Source: DTU063 sp001512695 (lineage in GTDB: Bacteria > Bacillota > Thermosediminibacteria > Thermosediminibacterales > Tepidanaerobacteraceae). From it: DNA of 62,016 nt. The stretch is from assembly GCA_049658265.1 (NCBI GenBank), contig JBASOM010000067.1:1-62016 (forward strand), read 5' to 3'. A model generated the notes under the pieces. That model was not told where the DNA came from, did no database searches, and worked only from the letters and a program-made list of their open reading frames with translations. Positions 42,330 through 50,076 of this stretch are shown here, one piece after another; the first letter of the stretch is position 1; each line of letters begins with the position of its first letter. The translations under genes were made by a program, and so were the position numbers.

Positions 42330-42397
42330 TACAATAAAGCATAAAATTCGATTAAACCTTTCTTAAAGAACTCTTAAATCTTTCTTAAATTTGTAAG

Positions 42398-43087
42398 CTA
42401 GCTCACGGCCTTAACGGTATCCGGCAAGTTTTTGATGGCCTCCGTATAGACCATGTTTCCGACAACAATTGTATCCGCAACCTTGCCCATCATCTCCGCT
42501 TTTTGGGCATTATCGATGCCTCCGCCATAAAACACCCTGGCATTGTTCAATCTATTTTTTATGTATGATACGAGTTCCGGGTTTCCGAATTTTCCGCTGT
42601 ATTCTATGTAAATTATCGGAAGGGAGAAGAGATTTTCACCGCATCGGGCATATGCCAAAACATCCTCCCTGCTTAAAGGATTTATGGCCTTTGTGAGCTC
42701 TGCAGCAGCACAATCCGGGTTTAGGATTATGTAGCCTTCAGGTAAAAGGACCTGCCAATCCATCAATTCTCCAATGAGCTTCACCGCCTCCTTGTGCGCT
42801 CCGATGAGCCATTGGGGATGGCCTGCATTTAAAACGATCGGTATTAGATAGCCATCAAAGCCAAAGCTAATAGCGTCGACAGAGGATACTTCCAGGATTT
42901 TGGGCAGGGGATATGGCTTTAAGAGTTTATAAAGCCTTAGCACTTTTTCCCGGCTAATATTTTGTGTGCCCCCCACTATGATGGCATCGGTGCCGCTTGC
43001 TACAACCTGCTCTATCATATATTCATCTGCGGCTTTGTCCGGATCAAGTTTCACCACGTGCCGCCAGTTTTTCCAATCCGGGAACAT
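42398..43087 (-). CDS. pcrB: Heptaprenylglyceryl phosphate synthase PcrB
   Basis: PcrB joins a polyprenyl chain to sn-glycerol-1-phosphate, giving an archaea-type ether lipid in Bacillota. The 229-residue TIM barrel shows WRHVVKLDPDKA (about 8-19), GTDAIIVGGTQNI (about 32-44), SFGFDGYLIPIVLNA, EGYIILNPDCAAAELT, YIEYSGKFGN and VFYGGGIDNAQKA, with phosphate-binding loop residues in VVGNMVY. It is homologous to archaeal GGGP synthase, but the shorter-chain bacterial form is the usual assignment. GGAGGCTAATCT precedes the ATG. It is 35 bases after the TIM-barrel isomerase gene. Confidence 0.9.
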   Translation of the reverse strand: MFPDWKNWRHVVKLDPDKAADEYMIEQVVASGTDAIIVGGTQNISREKVLRLYKLLKPYPLPKILEVSSVDAISFGFDGYLIPIVLNAGHPQWLIGAHKEAVKLIGELMDWQVLLPEGYIILNPDCAAAELTKAINPLSREDVLAYARCGENLFSLPIIYIEYSGKFGNPELVSYIKNRLNNARVFYGGGIDNAQKAEMMGKVADTIVVGNMVYTEAIKNLPDTVKAVS

Positions 43088-43122
43088 AGATTAGCCTCCA
43101 TTTCGTATTATTGAGAATATAA

Positions 43123-43908
43123 TTATGAGTTAAAACTTCCCAAAGCCGAAATACTCTTGAATGCTTTGTTCAAAAATTCCGCTGGCCCGCCCTTTATTTC
43201 ATCCCCAGTCGGATATACTTCCAGCATCAGATTTCCCAAATAGTGCTTCTTCGGGAATGATTCGCAGAATTCTTTCCAATCAATTATCCCATTTTCGGGC
43301 AACCAGTGCCTGTCCATTTCACCGTCATTGTCTGAAATATGGCAGGTTATAAGCCTCCGGCCGAAATCTTTTAACAAGAACTCGCATCCATGCAATCTGC
43401 CATGAGAACTATCATAACAAAGCCCTAAATACTCTGACTCTATTTCCGATAAAATAAAATCAACGCCGTCGGCAAATTTGGTGTTCTCCACTGCTATCTT
43501 TACCCTCAATTCTTCTGCTTTTTTCACGAGGCACGACATGCTTTCGATTCCGTTGCTGCTTAGTTCGGGAAGGATATCTCCTTCCATGATGTGCATGACC
43601 ATTATGGGAATATCGAATCTGGCACAATCCTCAAGCCAGCCTAAATACTGTTTTACGATTTCAGACCTGGCCGAAAGGGACTCACTCCACAAATCATTGG
43701 AATTGCAAAAGGGCGTATGGATATTGTCTAAGCTCAAGCCAAAATCCCGGACCATTTTAGGCATGTCGGTCTTTTTGACGGGATAAGCTCCCTCCTCATC
43801 TTCCCACCAGAGGCAGGTTGAATCAAAGCCGGCCTTTTTTATCAGTTCAAGCCTCTCGGATAAAGGCATTACGAATCCAAACCAGGAAAATATTCCGTAT
43901 TTGGCCAT
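43123..43908 (-). CDS. Sugar phosphate isomerase/epimerase family (xylose-isomerase-like TIM barrel)
   Basis: A 261-residue AP endonuclease 2/xylose-isomerase-like barrel. Family landmarks are KKAGFDSTCLWWEDEEG (about 25-41), NIHTPFCN, VMHIMEGD, the metal-ligand Glu in IAVENTKFADG (about 138), LCYDSSHGRLHG and TCHISDNDGEMDRHWLPENG with HxDNxG-type ligands (about 202), then LMLEVYP. A divalent metal site is therefore complete. The substrate is unknown. It lies between the methionine gamma-lyase-type gene and pcrB, with a 35-base gap to pcrB. AAGGAGAACAAGCTT precedes the ATG. Confidence 0.82.
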   Translation of the reverse strand: MAKYGIFSWFGFVMPLSERLELIKKAGFDSTCLWWEDEEGAYPVKKTDMPKMVRDFGLSLDNIHTPFCNSNDLWSESLSARSEIVKQYLGWLEDCARFDIPIMVMHIMEGDILPELSSNGIESMSCLVKKAEELRVKIAVENTKFADGVDFILSEIESEYLGLCYDSSHGRLHGCEFLLKDFGRRLITCHISDNDGEMDRHWLPENGIIDWKEFCESFPKKHYLGNLMLEVYPTGDEIKGGPAEFLNKAFKSISALGSFNS

Positions 43909-43957
43909 AAGCTTGTTCTCCTTTATTGCATTAATAAGACATATTTTTTCTCATTAA

Positions 43958-45139
43958 CTAAGCATTAAGGGCATTATTCAAGTCTTCTATAATATCTTCT
44001 ACATTTTCAATGCCCACGGAAAGCCTTATCATGCTTTCTGAAAGTCCGAATTCACGCAGCCTTTCTTTGGGGTACCCGGCATGGGTCATGGCTGCAGGAA
44101 GTTCAATTAAGGTCTCGCAGTCTCCTAAGCTCACGGCAAGCTTGGCCAGCTTTACGCTATTTACCACTTGTTTTGCTCTGTCAAGGCCACCTTCCACTTC
44201 AAAGCTTATTATGGCTCCGAAGCCGTCCATCTGCTTTTTTGCAAGCTCGTGGCCTTTAAAGCTTTTTAGGCCTGGATACATTACCGATTTTACTTCCGGG
44301 TGATTATCCAGGAATTCTGCCACGCGCATGGCATTTGCTCCATGCTGTCTCATTCTAAGACCTAGCGTCTTTAATCCCCTCAGCATCAGCCAGGCGTTAA
44401 AGGGACTCATGACCGAGCCCAATTCGCACATATAGTCGAACTTCAGCTTTTGTATGTAATCCACATCCCTTGATACGGCAACGCCTCCCAGGGCATCGCC
44501 ATGGCCGCATATGTATTTTGTGGCACTGTGTACGACTACATCCGCACCGAGGGCAAGAGGCCTTTGAAAATAAGGTGTGGCAAAAGTGTTGTCTACAACA
44601 ACTTTGATGCCTTTCGGCCTTGCCAATTTCGCTATTTGCTCTGTGTCTATTATCTCGAGATTCGGATTCGCAGGCGTTTCGAAATACAACACTTTTGTCC
44701 TATCATCGATGGCCCCTTCCACGGCTTCCGGTTCCGTGAAATTAACGCTTTTGCAGTTTATATTGTATTTTGGAAGAAGTTTGTGCGTCACGGTAAAGCT
44801 GGACCCGTACAGGGTCTTATGGACTACAGCATTGTCACCGGGTGACAGAAGGGACAACAGCACGGAAGATATGGCTCCCATCCCAGAGGCAAAGGCCACC
44901 GCATCTTCCCCTTCTTCCAGTTCACTCATCCTCTGCTCAAAAAGCTTCAATGTAGGGTTATTGCCCCTAGTGTAAATGAAGCCTTCTTTTTCAAAGTTCA
45001 TAATATCCGCTGCATCCTTTACATCGTCAAAGACAAATGTGCTCGTCATAAATATAGGAGGATTTAATGCAGCCTCAGGATTTTTGCTTTTAGCCTTCCC
45101 ATGAATGGAAAGGGTGTCAAAACCGTAGTCTTTACTCAT
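43958..45139 (-). CDS. PLP-dependent trans-sulfuration enzyme, methionine/cystathionine gamma-lyase type
   Basis: A 393-residue Cys/Met metabolism PLP enzyme. The PLP lysine is in VVHSATKYICGHGDALGG (about 196-213), with TSTFVFDDVKDA, FIYTRGNNPTLKLFEQRMSE (about 55), GMGAISSVLL and YFETPANPN also standard. The catalytic Tyr and Arg pair that bind substrate are present. Methionine gamma-lyases often have Cys after the YG of the segment YGSSFTV; here it is Ser, so cystathionine gamma-lyase or O-acetylhomoserine sulfhydrylase remain possible. ATG at 45139 follows GGGAGGAATACTA. Its own promoter lies upstream. Confidence 0.85.
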   Translation of the reverse strand: MSKDYGFDTLSIHGKAKSKNPEAALNPPIFMTSTFVFDDVKDAADIMNFEKEGFIYTRGNNPTLKLFEQRMSELEEGEDAVAFASGMGAISSVLLSLLSPGDNAVVHKTLYGSSFTVTHKLLPKYNINCKSVNFTEPEAVEGAIDDRTKVLYFETPANPNLEIIDTEQIAKLARPKGIKVVVDNTFATPYFQRPLALGADVVVHSATKYICGHGDALGGVAVSRDVDYIQKLKFDYMCELGSVMSPFNAWLMLRGLKTLGLRMRQHGANAMRVAEFLDNHPEVKSVMYPGLKSFKGHELAKKQMDGFGAIISFEVEGGLDRAKQVVNSVKLAKLAVSLGDCETLIELPAAMTHAGYPKERLREFGLSESMIRLSVGIENVEDIIEDLNNALNA

Positions 45140-45204
45140 TAGTATTCCTCCCAAAATCTTTTTTGCCAAAGCTTTGACAAGCTTCCTTTAATTCCGTAAT
45201 AACA

Positions 45205-45233
45205 ATTATACAATAATTTCAATACCATTTTAA
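45205..45233 (-). promoter_or_regulatory. Promoter of the gamma-lyase-type gene
   Basis: On the minus strand TTAAAA (45233-45228), 17 bases, TATAAT (45210-45205), 66 bases before the ATG. GTATA-CTG-TATAC, an imperfect relative of the rnf-type palindrome, lies further upstream at 45288-45300. Confidence 0.45.
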
Positions 45234-45381
45234 GTCTATGGCAGGGTCTGATTGAATAAATTCTTAAACCATTTACTCGGTTATGCAGTATACTGTATAC
45301 ACTCATGCGTTCTCCCTTGCGCTTGTCTTATTGTTATCCTCTCACTATACATCGCAAAATTTGGAAATGGAGAAATGGAAA

Positions 45382-46587
45382 CTATAAGCTCAATTCCCCC
45401 TCGGTGGCTGAAACTATAATGGCACCGGCCATGTCTCCGGTTATGTTAATGCAGGTCCTCGCCATGTCCAGGATTCTGTCAATTCCTCCAACAAGTACCA
45501 TTCCTTCCAACGGAAGGCCTATTGATTGCAGGACCATTGTCAGCATGATAAGGCCCGAACCGGGAACTCCGGCAGTACCTATTGAAGCAAGGGTTGCAGT
45601 CAACACAACAGTCAGTTGCTGTGCAATGCTAAGCTCAATGCCGTAAACCTGTGCCACAAAAAGTGCACAGACTCCTTGATAAAGTGCAGTTCCGTCCATG
45701 TTTATGGTGGCTCCCAGGGGAAGCACAAAACTGCTTATGGATTTGGGAACACCTAGATTTTCTTCTGCACATTTCATCGTGATTGGCAGGGTTCCGGAGC
45801 TTGAACTGGTGGTAAAAGCCACCATCATGGCAGGGGCTGCCCCCTTAAAAAATGTGACGGGGCTCATCTTTGCAGAAAAATAAACTGCAGCCGAATAAAC
45901 AAAGACAGCATGAAGGAAACAAGCGATATAAACTGCAATTATCACTTTTAACAGAGGCAGCAGTGCCGATGCCCCGTGTTCTGCCACAACGGGAGCAATT
46001 AAACCAAAAACTCCTATCGGGGCAAATGCCATTATTATGGCCACAATTTTATAAGACACTTCTGCCAAACTATCAAAAAAACTTAGGAGCGGTTTGGCCC
46101 TATCGCCCACTAAAGTTATCCCAATTCCTAGAAATAGTGCGAAAAATATGATTTGAAGCATGTTGGCCTCAGCCATAGCCTGAATTGGGTTTGTTGGGAC
46201 GATATTGAGGAGGGTTTCGACTATTGAAGGCGCTTCTCTTGCTTCTGCTGTTGAATCAAGAGGAATGCTCAATCCGTGGCCGGGATTTATTAAGTTTGCA
46301 AGAAACAAACCCAATATTACTGCTAAAGCCGTAGTGACCAGATAATAGATTAATGTTTTTATGCCGATTCTTCCAAGTTTTCCGACATCACCGGTGCTGG
46401 CACTGCCCACAACTAAGGAGGACAGTACCAAGGGGACGATAATCATTTTAATGAGATTTAAAAAAAGATTTCCCAGAGGCTTTATATAAGTTGTCGCAAC
46501 TTCCGGTGACGATTGAAGCAAAAGACCCGTAAGTACACCTAGTACCAAGCCAATGAAGATTCTCGTGGCTAAACTAAGCTTTTTCAA
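45382..46587 (-). CDS. Dicarboxylate/amino acid:cation symporter (GltP/DctA family)
   Basis: A 401-residue membrane transporter of the DAACS family, importing glutamate, aspartate or C4-dicarboxylates with Na+ or H+. It has about eight helices and two hairpin loops. Family segments: PLGNLFLNLIKMIIVPLVLSSL in two parts near residue 36-58, TTSSSSGTLPITM (HP1 serine-rich loop, about 272), FVLPLGATINMDGTALYQG (about 302) and GVPGSGLIMLTMVL (HP2, about 346). The start is TTG, eight bases after AAAGGGGG. Substrate choice is not resolved. It lies 39 bases after the nucleoside phosphorylase gene. Confidence 0.92.
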   Translation of the reverse strand: MKKLSLATRIFIGLVLGVLTGLLLQSSPEVATTYIKPLGNLFLNLIKMIIVPLVLSSLVVGSASTGDVGKLGRIGIKTLIYYLVTTALAVILGLFLANLINPGHGLSIPLDSTAEAREAPSIVETLLNIVPTNPIQAMAEANMLQIIFFALFLGIGITLVGDRAKPLLSFFDSLAEVSYKIVAIIMAFAPIGVFGLIAPVVAEHGASALLPLLKVIIAVYIACFLHAVFVYSAAVYFSAKMSPVTFFKGAAPAMMVAFTTSSSSGTLPITMKCAEENLGVPKSISSFVLPLGATINMDGTALYQGVCALFVAQVYGIELSIAQQLTVVLTATLASIGTAGVPGSGLIMLTMVLQSIGLPLEGMVLVGGIDRILDMARTCINITGDMAGAIIVSATEGELSL

Positions 46588-46626
46588 AAAACGATCCCCC
46601 TTTGCGACTTCATATCGCCCCCTGAT

Positions 46627-47403
46627 TTAGATTAAGCCCATAATTAACAGCGGGTTCTCACAGTTGCATTCATCTTGCGTAAGCTCTTCCTCGGTAAGTA
46701 CTGAAATAAAGGTGCTGGTAATAAGTTCCTTATTCTCTTCCATTATGCCCTTTATGTCATGGTCCAGTAGCATGCCTTTGAAGCCCGTGCACCAATTTGT
46801 GATTATTGCAACTGCCTGATAGCACATGCCCAGTTCATTCGCCAGGACCACCTCCGGCACATTTGTCATGCCCACTACATCAGCGCCGAGCCTTTGAAAC
46901 ATACGGATTTCGCTGGCTGTTTCGAACCTTGGTCCTTCTGTGCACACATATACAGCTTCACCTTTTATATCGAGACCAGTCTTTTTCGCATGCTTCACGA
47001 ACTTTTTCCTCAAATTAGGGCAGTAAGGCTCATCCATTGGCACGTGCGCTACGCCCCTCTTACCCCCTTCATAAAATGTCAGGGGCCGTTTTTTAGTAAA
47101 GTCTATAAAGTCTTTGATCAGCACTGCCTCACCGGGAGCAAAGTTTTCATTCATGGAACCTACAGCGCAACTTGCATAAATGTATTTTACTCCTAACTCC
47201 TTTAATGCCATCAAGTTAGCTCTATAATTAATGAGATGAGGTGGAATCGAATGGCCCTTACCGTGCCTCGGTAAAAAGGCAATTTCCTCACCCTTTATGT
47301 TTAATATGTCTACCTCTACTGTTCCGTATTCGGTTATTACTTCGCGAGAAGCAGTCTCGCCTAAATCATACACACCTGTACCGCCTATGATGGCTTTCCT
47401 CAT
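46627..47403 (-). CDS. Purine nucleoside phosphorylase family, probable S-methyl-5'-thioinosine phosphorylase
   Basis: A 258-residue phosphorylase of the MTAP/PNP family. It starts with IGGTGVYDLG (phosphate loop), then FLPRHGKGHSIPPHLINYRAN in two parts (about 48-68), YIYASCAVGSMNENFAPG, YVCTEGPRFETASEIRMF (about 165; substrate-binding) and DVVGMTNVPEVVLANELGM. The neighbour upstream encodes a methylthioadenosine deaminase, so the substrate is more likely methylthioinosine than methylthioadenosine; this is inference from the operon. The gene follows mtaD by 14 bases with TAAGGAGGTG before the ATG. Confidence 0.85.
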   Translation of the reverse strand: MRKAIIGGTGVYDLGETASREVITEYGTVEVDILNIKGEEIAFLPRHGKGHSIPPHLINYRANLMALKELGVKYIYASCAVGSMNENFAPGEAVLIKDFIDFTKKRPLTFYEGGKRGVAHVPMDEPYCPNLRKKFVKHAKKTGLDIKGEAVYVCTEGPRFETASEIRMFQRLGADVVGMTNVPEVVLANELGMCYQAVAIITNWCTGFKGMLLDHDIKGIMEENKELITSTFISVLTEEELTQDECNCENPLLIMGLI

Positions 47404-47417
47404 AAAAAAACACCTCC

Positions 47418-48704
47418 TTAAGCACCAACTAGTTTTTTGGCAGCTTCAGCTGCTTCGTAAATAGCTTTCTCAACATCTATTGTTTTTAATTCATAGTTTT
47501 CCATTAAAATCTTACCATCTACGATAACCGTATGCACATCCGAGCCTTGGGCAGAGTAACAGACTGCTGAAACGGGATTGTGGAGCGGTGCAAAATGCGG
47601 CTTTCTCAGATCAATCAAAATAATATCTGCCTTTTTACCAACTTCAATGCTTCCTAGTTCCTCTTCAAGGCCAAGGGCCTTAGCTCCATTAACTGTGGCC
47701 ATTTTTATGACATCTTCTGCGGGGACAGACACCGCATCGAAATTTGCGCCTTTATGTATTATAGATGCCAAATGGATCTCTTCAAACATATTTAGGTTGT
47801 TGTTGGAAGATGCTCCATCTGTACCTAAGGCCACGTTTACACCCGCTTTTAGCATCTTGTCTACCGGTGCAAAGCCGCTGGCCAGCTTTAAGTTGCTGCT
47901 GGGGTTATGTGCCACGCTGACCCCGGATTCTGAGAGAATTTGTATGTCTTCATCGTTCACGTGTACGCAATGGGCGGCTATAGTAGGCCTTTCGAAAAGC
48001 CCCAAGTCGTAGACGTGCTTTATCGGAGTCTTGCCCCATTTTTCTATGCTATCATCTACTTCCTTTCGAGTTTCGGAAAGGTGGATGTGTATTCCTATAT
48101 CAAGTTCCTGCGCCAGCTCTACAACTTTTTTGAGGTACCTAGGACTGCATGTGTAGGGCGCATGGGGCCCTGCGAATATTTTAACTTTGCCATCCCATTC
48201 GTGGTATTCGTTAAAGAGGCGCCTGGTTTCCTCGAGTTGAACTTCCTTGCCTTCCTCTTCATCGGTCAAGCCTCTTGCGATATATACTCTGACACCCGTT
48301 TCCAGGGCTGCCCTTATGGTCTCGTCGGCAAAAAAGTACATGTCCAGAAATCCCGTTACGCCGCTCTTTATGAGCTCTGCAATTCCTAGGATGGAGCCGC
48401 TGTAGATTGCCTCGGGAGTCAAATTTGCCTCCAGGGGCCATATCTTTTTCGTAAGCCAATCGAAAAGCGGCATGTCATCGGCATAGTTTCTAAACAGAAC
48501 CATGGCCAGGTGGGTGTGGGCATTGATGAGGCCCGGCATGGCTAGCATGTTTCTTGCATTGATGATCTTTTGAAACTCAAATTCGGTTTTGATTTTGCCG
48601 ATTTGGGAAATTTTATTTCCGCTAATGGCTATATCGGCTTCTTTTGTAAGCAGCTTACCATCTTCAAACACCAGCACCTTGGCGTTTTTGATCAATATAT
48701 TCAC
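47418..48704 (-). CDS. mtaD: 5-methylthioadenosine/S-adenosylhomocysteine deaminase
   Basis: A 428-residue amidohydrolase that deaminates methylthioadenosine (MTA) or SAH, by-products of polyamine and methyl-transfer reactions. Metal and active-site motifs are PGLINAHTHLAM (about 51-62), IHIHLSETRKEVD (about 205), AAHCVHVND (about 243) and ALGTDGASSNNNLNMFEEI (about 291-309). The C-terminal strand domain with VGKKADIILIDL is typical. GTG at 48704 follows AAAGGAGGACACAGC. It lies 14 bases after hisS and 14 bases before the phosphorylase gene, so hisS, mtaD and the phosphorylase form an operon. Confidence 0.9.
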   Translation of the reverse strand: MNILIKNAKVLVFEDGKLLTKEADIAISGNKISQIGKIKTEFEFQKIINARNMLAMPGLINAHTHLAMVLFRNYADDMPLFDWLTKKIWPLEANLTPEAIYSGSILGIAELIKSGVTGFLDMYFFADETIRAALETGVRVYIARGLTDEEEGKEVQLEETRRLFNEYHEWDGKVKIFAGPHAPYTCSPRYLKKVVELAQELDIGIHIHLSETRKEVDDSIEKWGKTPIKHVYDLGLFERPTIAAHCVHVNDEDIQILSESGVSVAHNPSSNLKLASGFAPVDKMLKAGVNVALGTDGASSNNNLNMFEEIHLASIIHKGANFDAVSVPAEDVIKMATVNGAKALGLEEELGSIEVGKKADIILIDLRKPHFAPLHNPVSAVCYSAQGSDVHTVIVDGKILMENYELKTIDVEKAIYEAAEAAKKLVGA

Positions 48705-48718
48705 GCTGTGTCCTCCTT

Positions 48719-50035
48719 TCACTTAACAGTTTTCATGGCCTCTTCTATGGTAATAAGTTCCTGGTCACCTGTTTTCATGTCCTTGAGCGACACCATTTGT
48801 CTTCTTATTTCATCTTCCCCTATAAGTATGACATAGGGGATATCCAGTTTGTTGGCATAATTTAGCTTTTTACCCACTTTTGCTTCTTCAAAGTGCACTT
48901 CGGAGACAATGCCCTCTTCCCTAAGAATATTTGCAACTTTTATGGAATATTCATTGCATGTCTCATCCATGGGCACCACTAGGACCTTTGTCAAAGTGGA
49001 GGGGGCATCACCTTCTAGCAGGCCCGCTTCATTTAGCTGGTAAAACAGGCGGGTGAGACCAATGGAAATTCCAACACCGGGCAGTTTTTGAGTTGTATAA
49101 AATTCTGCCAGATTGTCGTACCTTCCACCTGAGCATACGCTACCTATTTCGGGATAATCGTCAAGGAAAGTTTCGTATACGGTCCCGGTGTAGTAATCCA
49201 GTCCCCTGGCAATAGTTAGGTCTATCATGTAGTTTTTCTCCGGTACGCCGAAGCTTTTGACATAATCGATTACAGTTTCCAGCTCCTCGATGCCTTCCCG
49301 GAATATTTCGTTTGCAATGTCAAGGGCTTTCAGAGCTTCGAGCTTTTCCCCATCGCTTCCCTGGATTTTTATAAAACGTAAAATTCTGTCGACAATGCTT
49401 TCCGGCAATCCAAGCTCTTTTAATTCGGCCCTTACACCCCTATCCCCTATTTTCTCCAGCTTGTCAATGCTCCTTAATACATCTGCAGTGCTTGAAATGT
49501 TCAACGAAGCAAAAAAGCCGTTTAATACCTTCCTGTTATTTATCTTGACCGTAAAATCCTCAAAGCCCAGGTTCCTGAATGTAGCGTATATTATGCTCGG
49601 AATTTCTGCATCATAGACAACGCTGAGCTTTCCATTGCCGATAATGTCCACATCGCACTGATAAAATTCCCTAAATCTTCCCCGCTGGCTTTTTTCGCCC
49701 CTGTAAACCTTACCTATGTGGTACCTGCGATATGGGAAGGTGAGATTTGGAAAGTGCTGGGCCACGTACCTTGCCAAGGGCACCGTAAGGTCAAACCTCA
49801 GGGCCATGTCAGTATCTCCCTTTGTAAAGCGGTAAATCTGCTTTTCCGTTTCGCCTCCCCCTTTGGCAAGGAGAATCTCTGACCTCTCGATGAGGGGGGT
49901 ATCAATGGGAATAAATCCGAAACTCTCATAAGTCTTCCTGATTGTATCCTTGATTTTGTTAAAAAGTATCTGATCTTTGGGCAATAATTCCATAAAGCCC
50001 GGCAATGTCGATGGCTTTACAATATTTTTACTCAT
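48719..50035 (-). CDS. hisS: Histidine--tRNA ligase
   Basis: Charges tRNA-His with histidine. The 438-residue class II synthetase has motif 1 (YESFGFIPIDTPLIE), motif 2 (GKVYRGEKSQRGRFREFYQCD, split near residue 110-130), the histidine-A motif ARGLDYYTGTVYE (about 275) and motif 3 GVGISIGLTRLF. A C-terminal anticodon-binding domain (VLVVPMDE, LRKEG-like, GEDE) follows. This full-length architecture separates it from HisZ, although the N-terminus KPSTLPGFMELLPKDQ belongs to a less common HisRS branch. ATG at 50035 follows GGAGGTTGAA. It heads the hisS-mtaD-phosphorylase operon. Confidence 0.92.
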   Translation of the reverse strand: MSKNIVKPSTLPGFMELLPKDQILFNKIKDTIRKTYESFGFIPIDTPLIERSEILLAKGGGETEKQIYRFTKGDTDMALRFDLTVPLARYVAQHFPNLTFPYRRYHIGKVYRGEKSQRGRFREFYQCDVDIIGNGKLSVVYDAEIPSIIYATFRNLGFEDFTVKINNRKVLNGFFASLNISSTADVLRSIDKLEKIGDRGVRAELKELGLPESIVDRILRFIKIQGSDGEKLEALKALDIANEIFREGIEELETVIDYVKSFGVPEKNYMIDLTIARGLDYYTGTVYETFLDDYPEIGSVCSGGRYDNLAEFYTTQKLPGVGISIGLTRLFYQLNEAGLLEGDAPSTLTKVLVVPMDETCNEYSIKVANILREEGIVSEVHFEEAKVGKKLNYANKLDIPYVILIGEDEIRRQMVSLKDMKTGDQELITIEEAMKTVK

Positions 50036-50076
50036 TTCAACCTCCACTTTTTTCAACTATTAATTTGTACAGTTTT

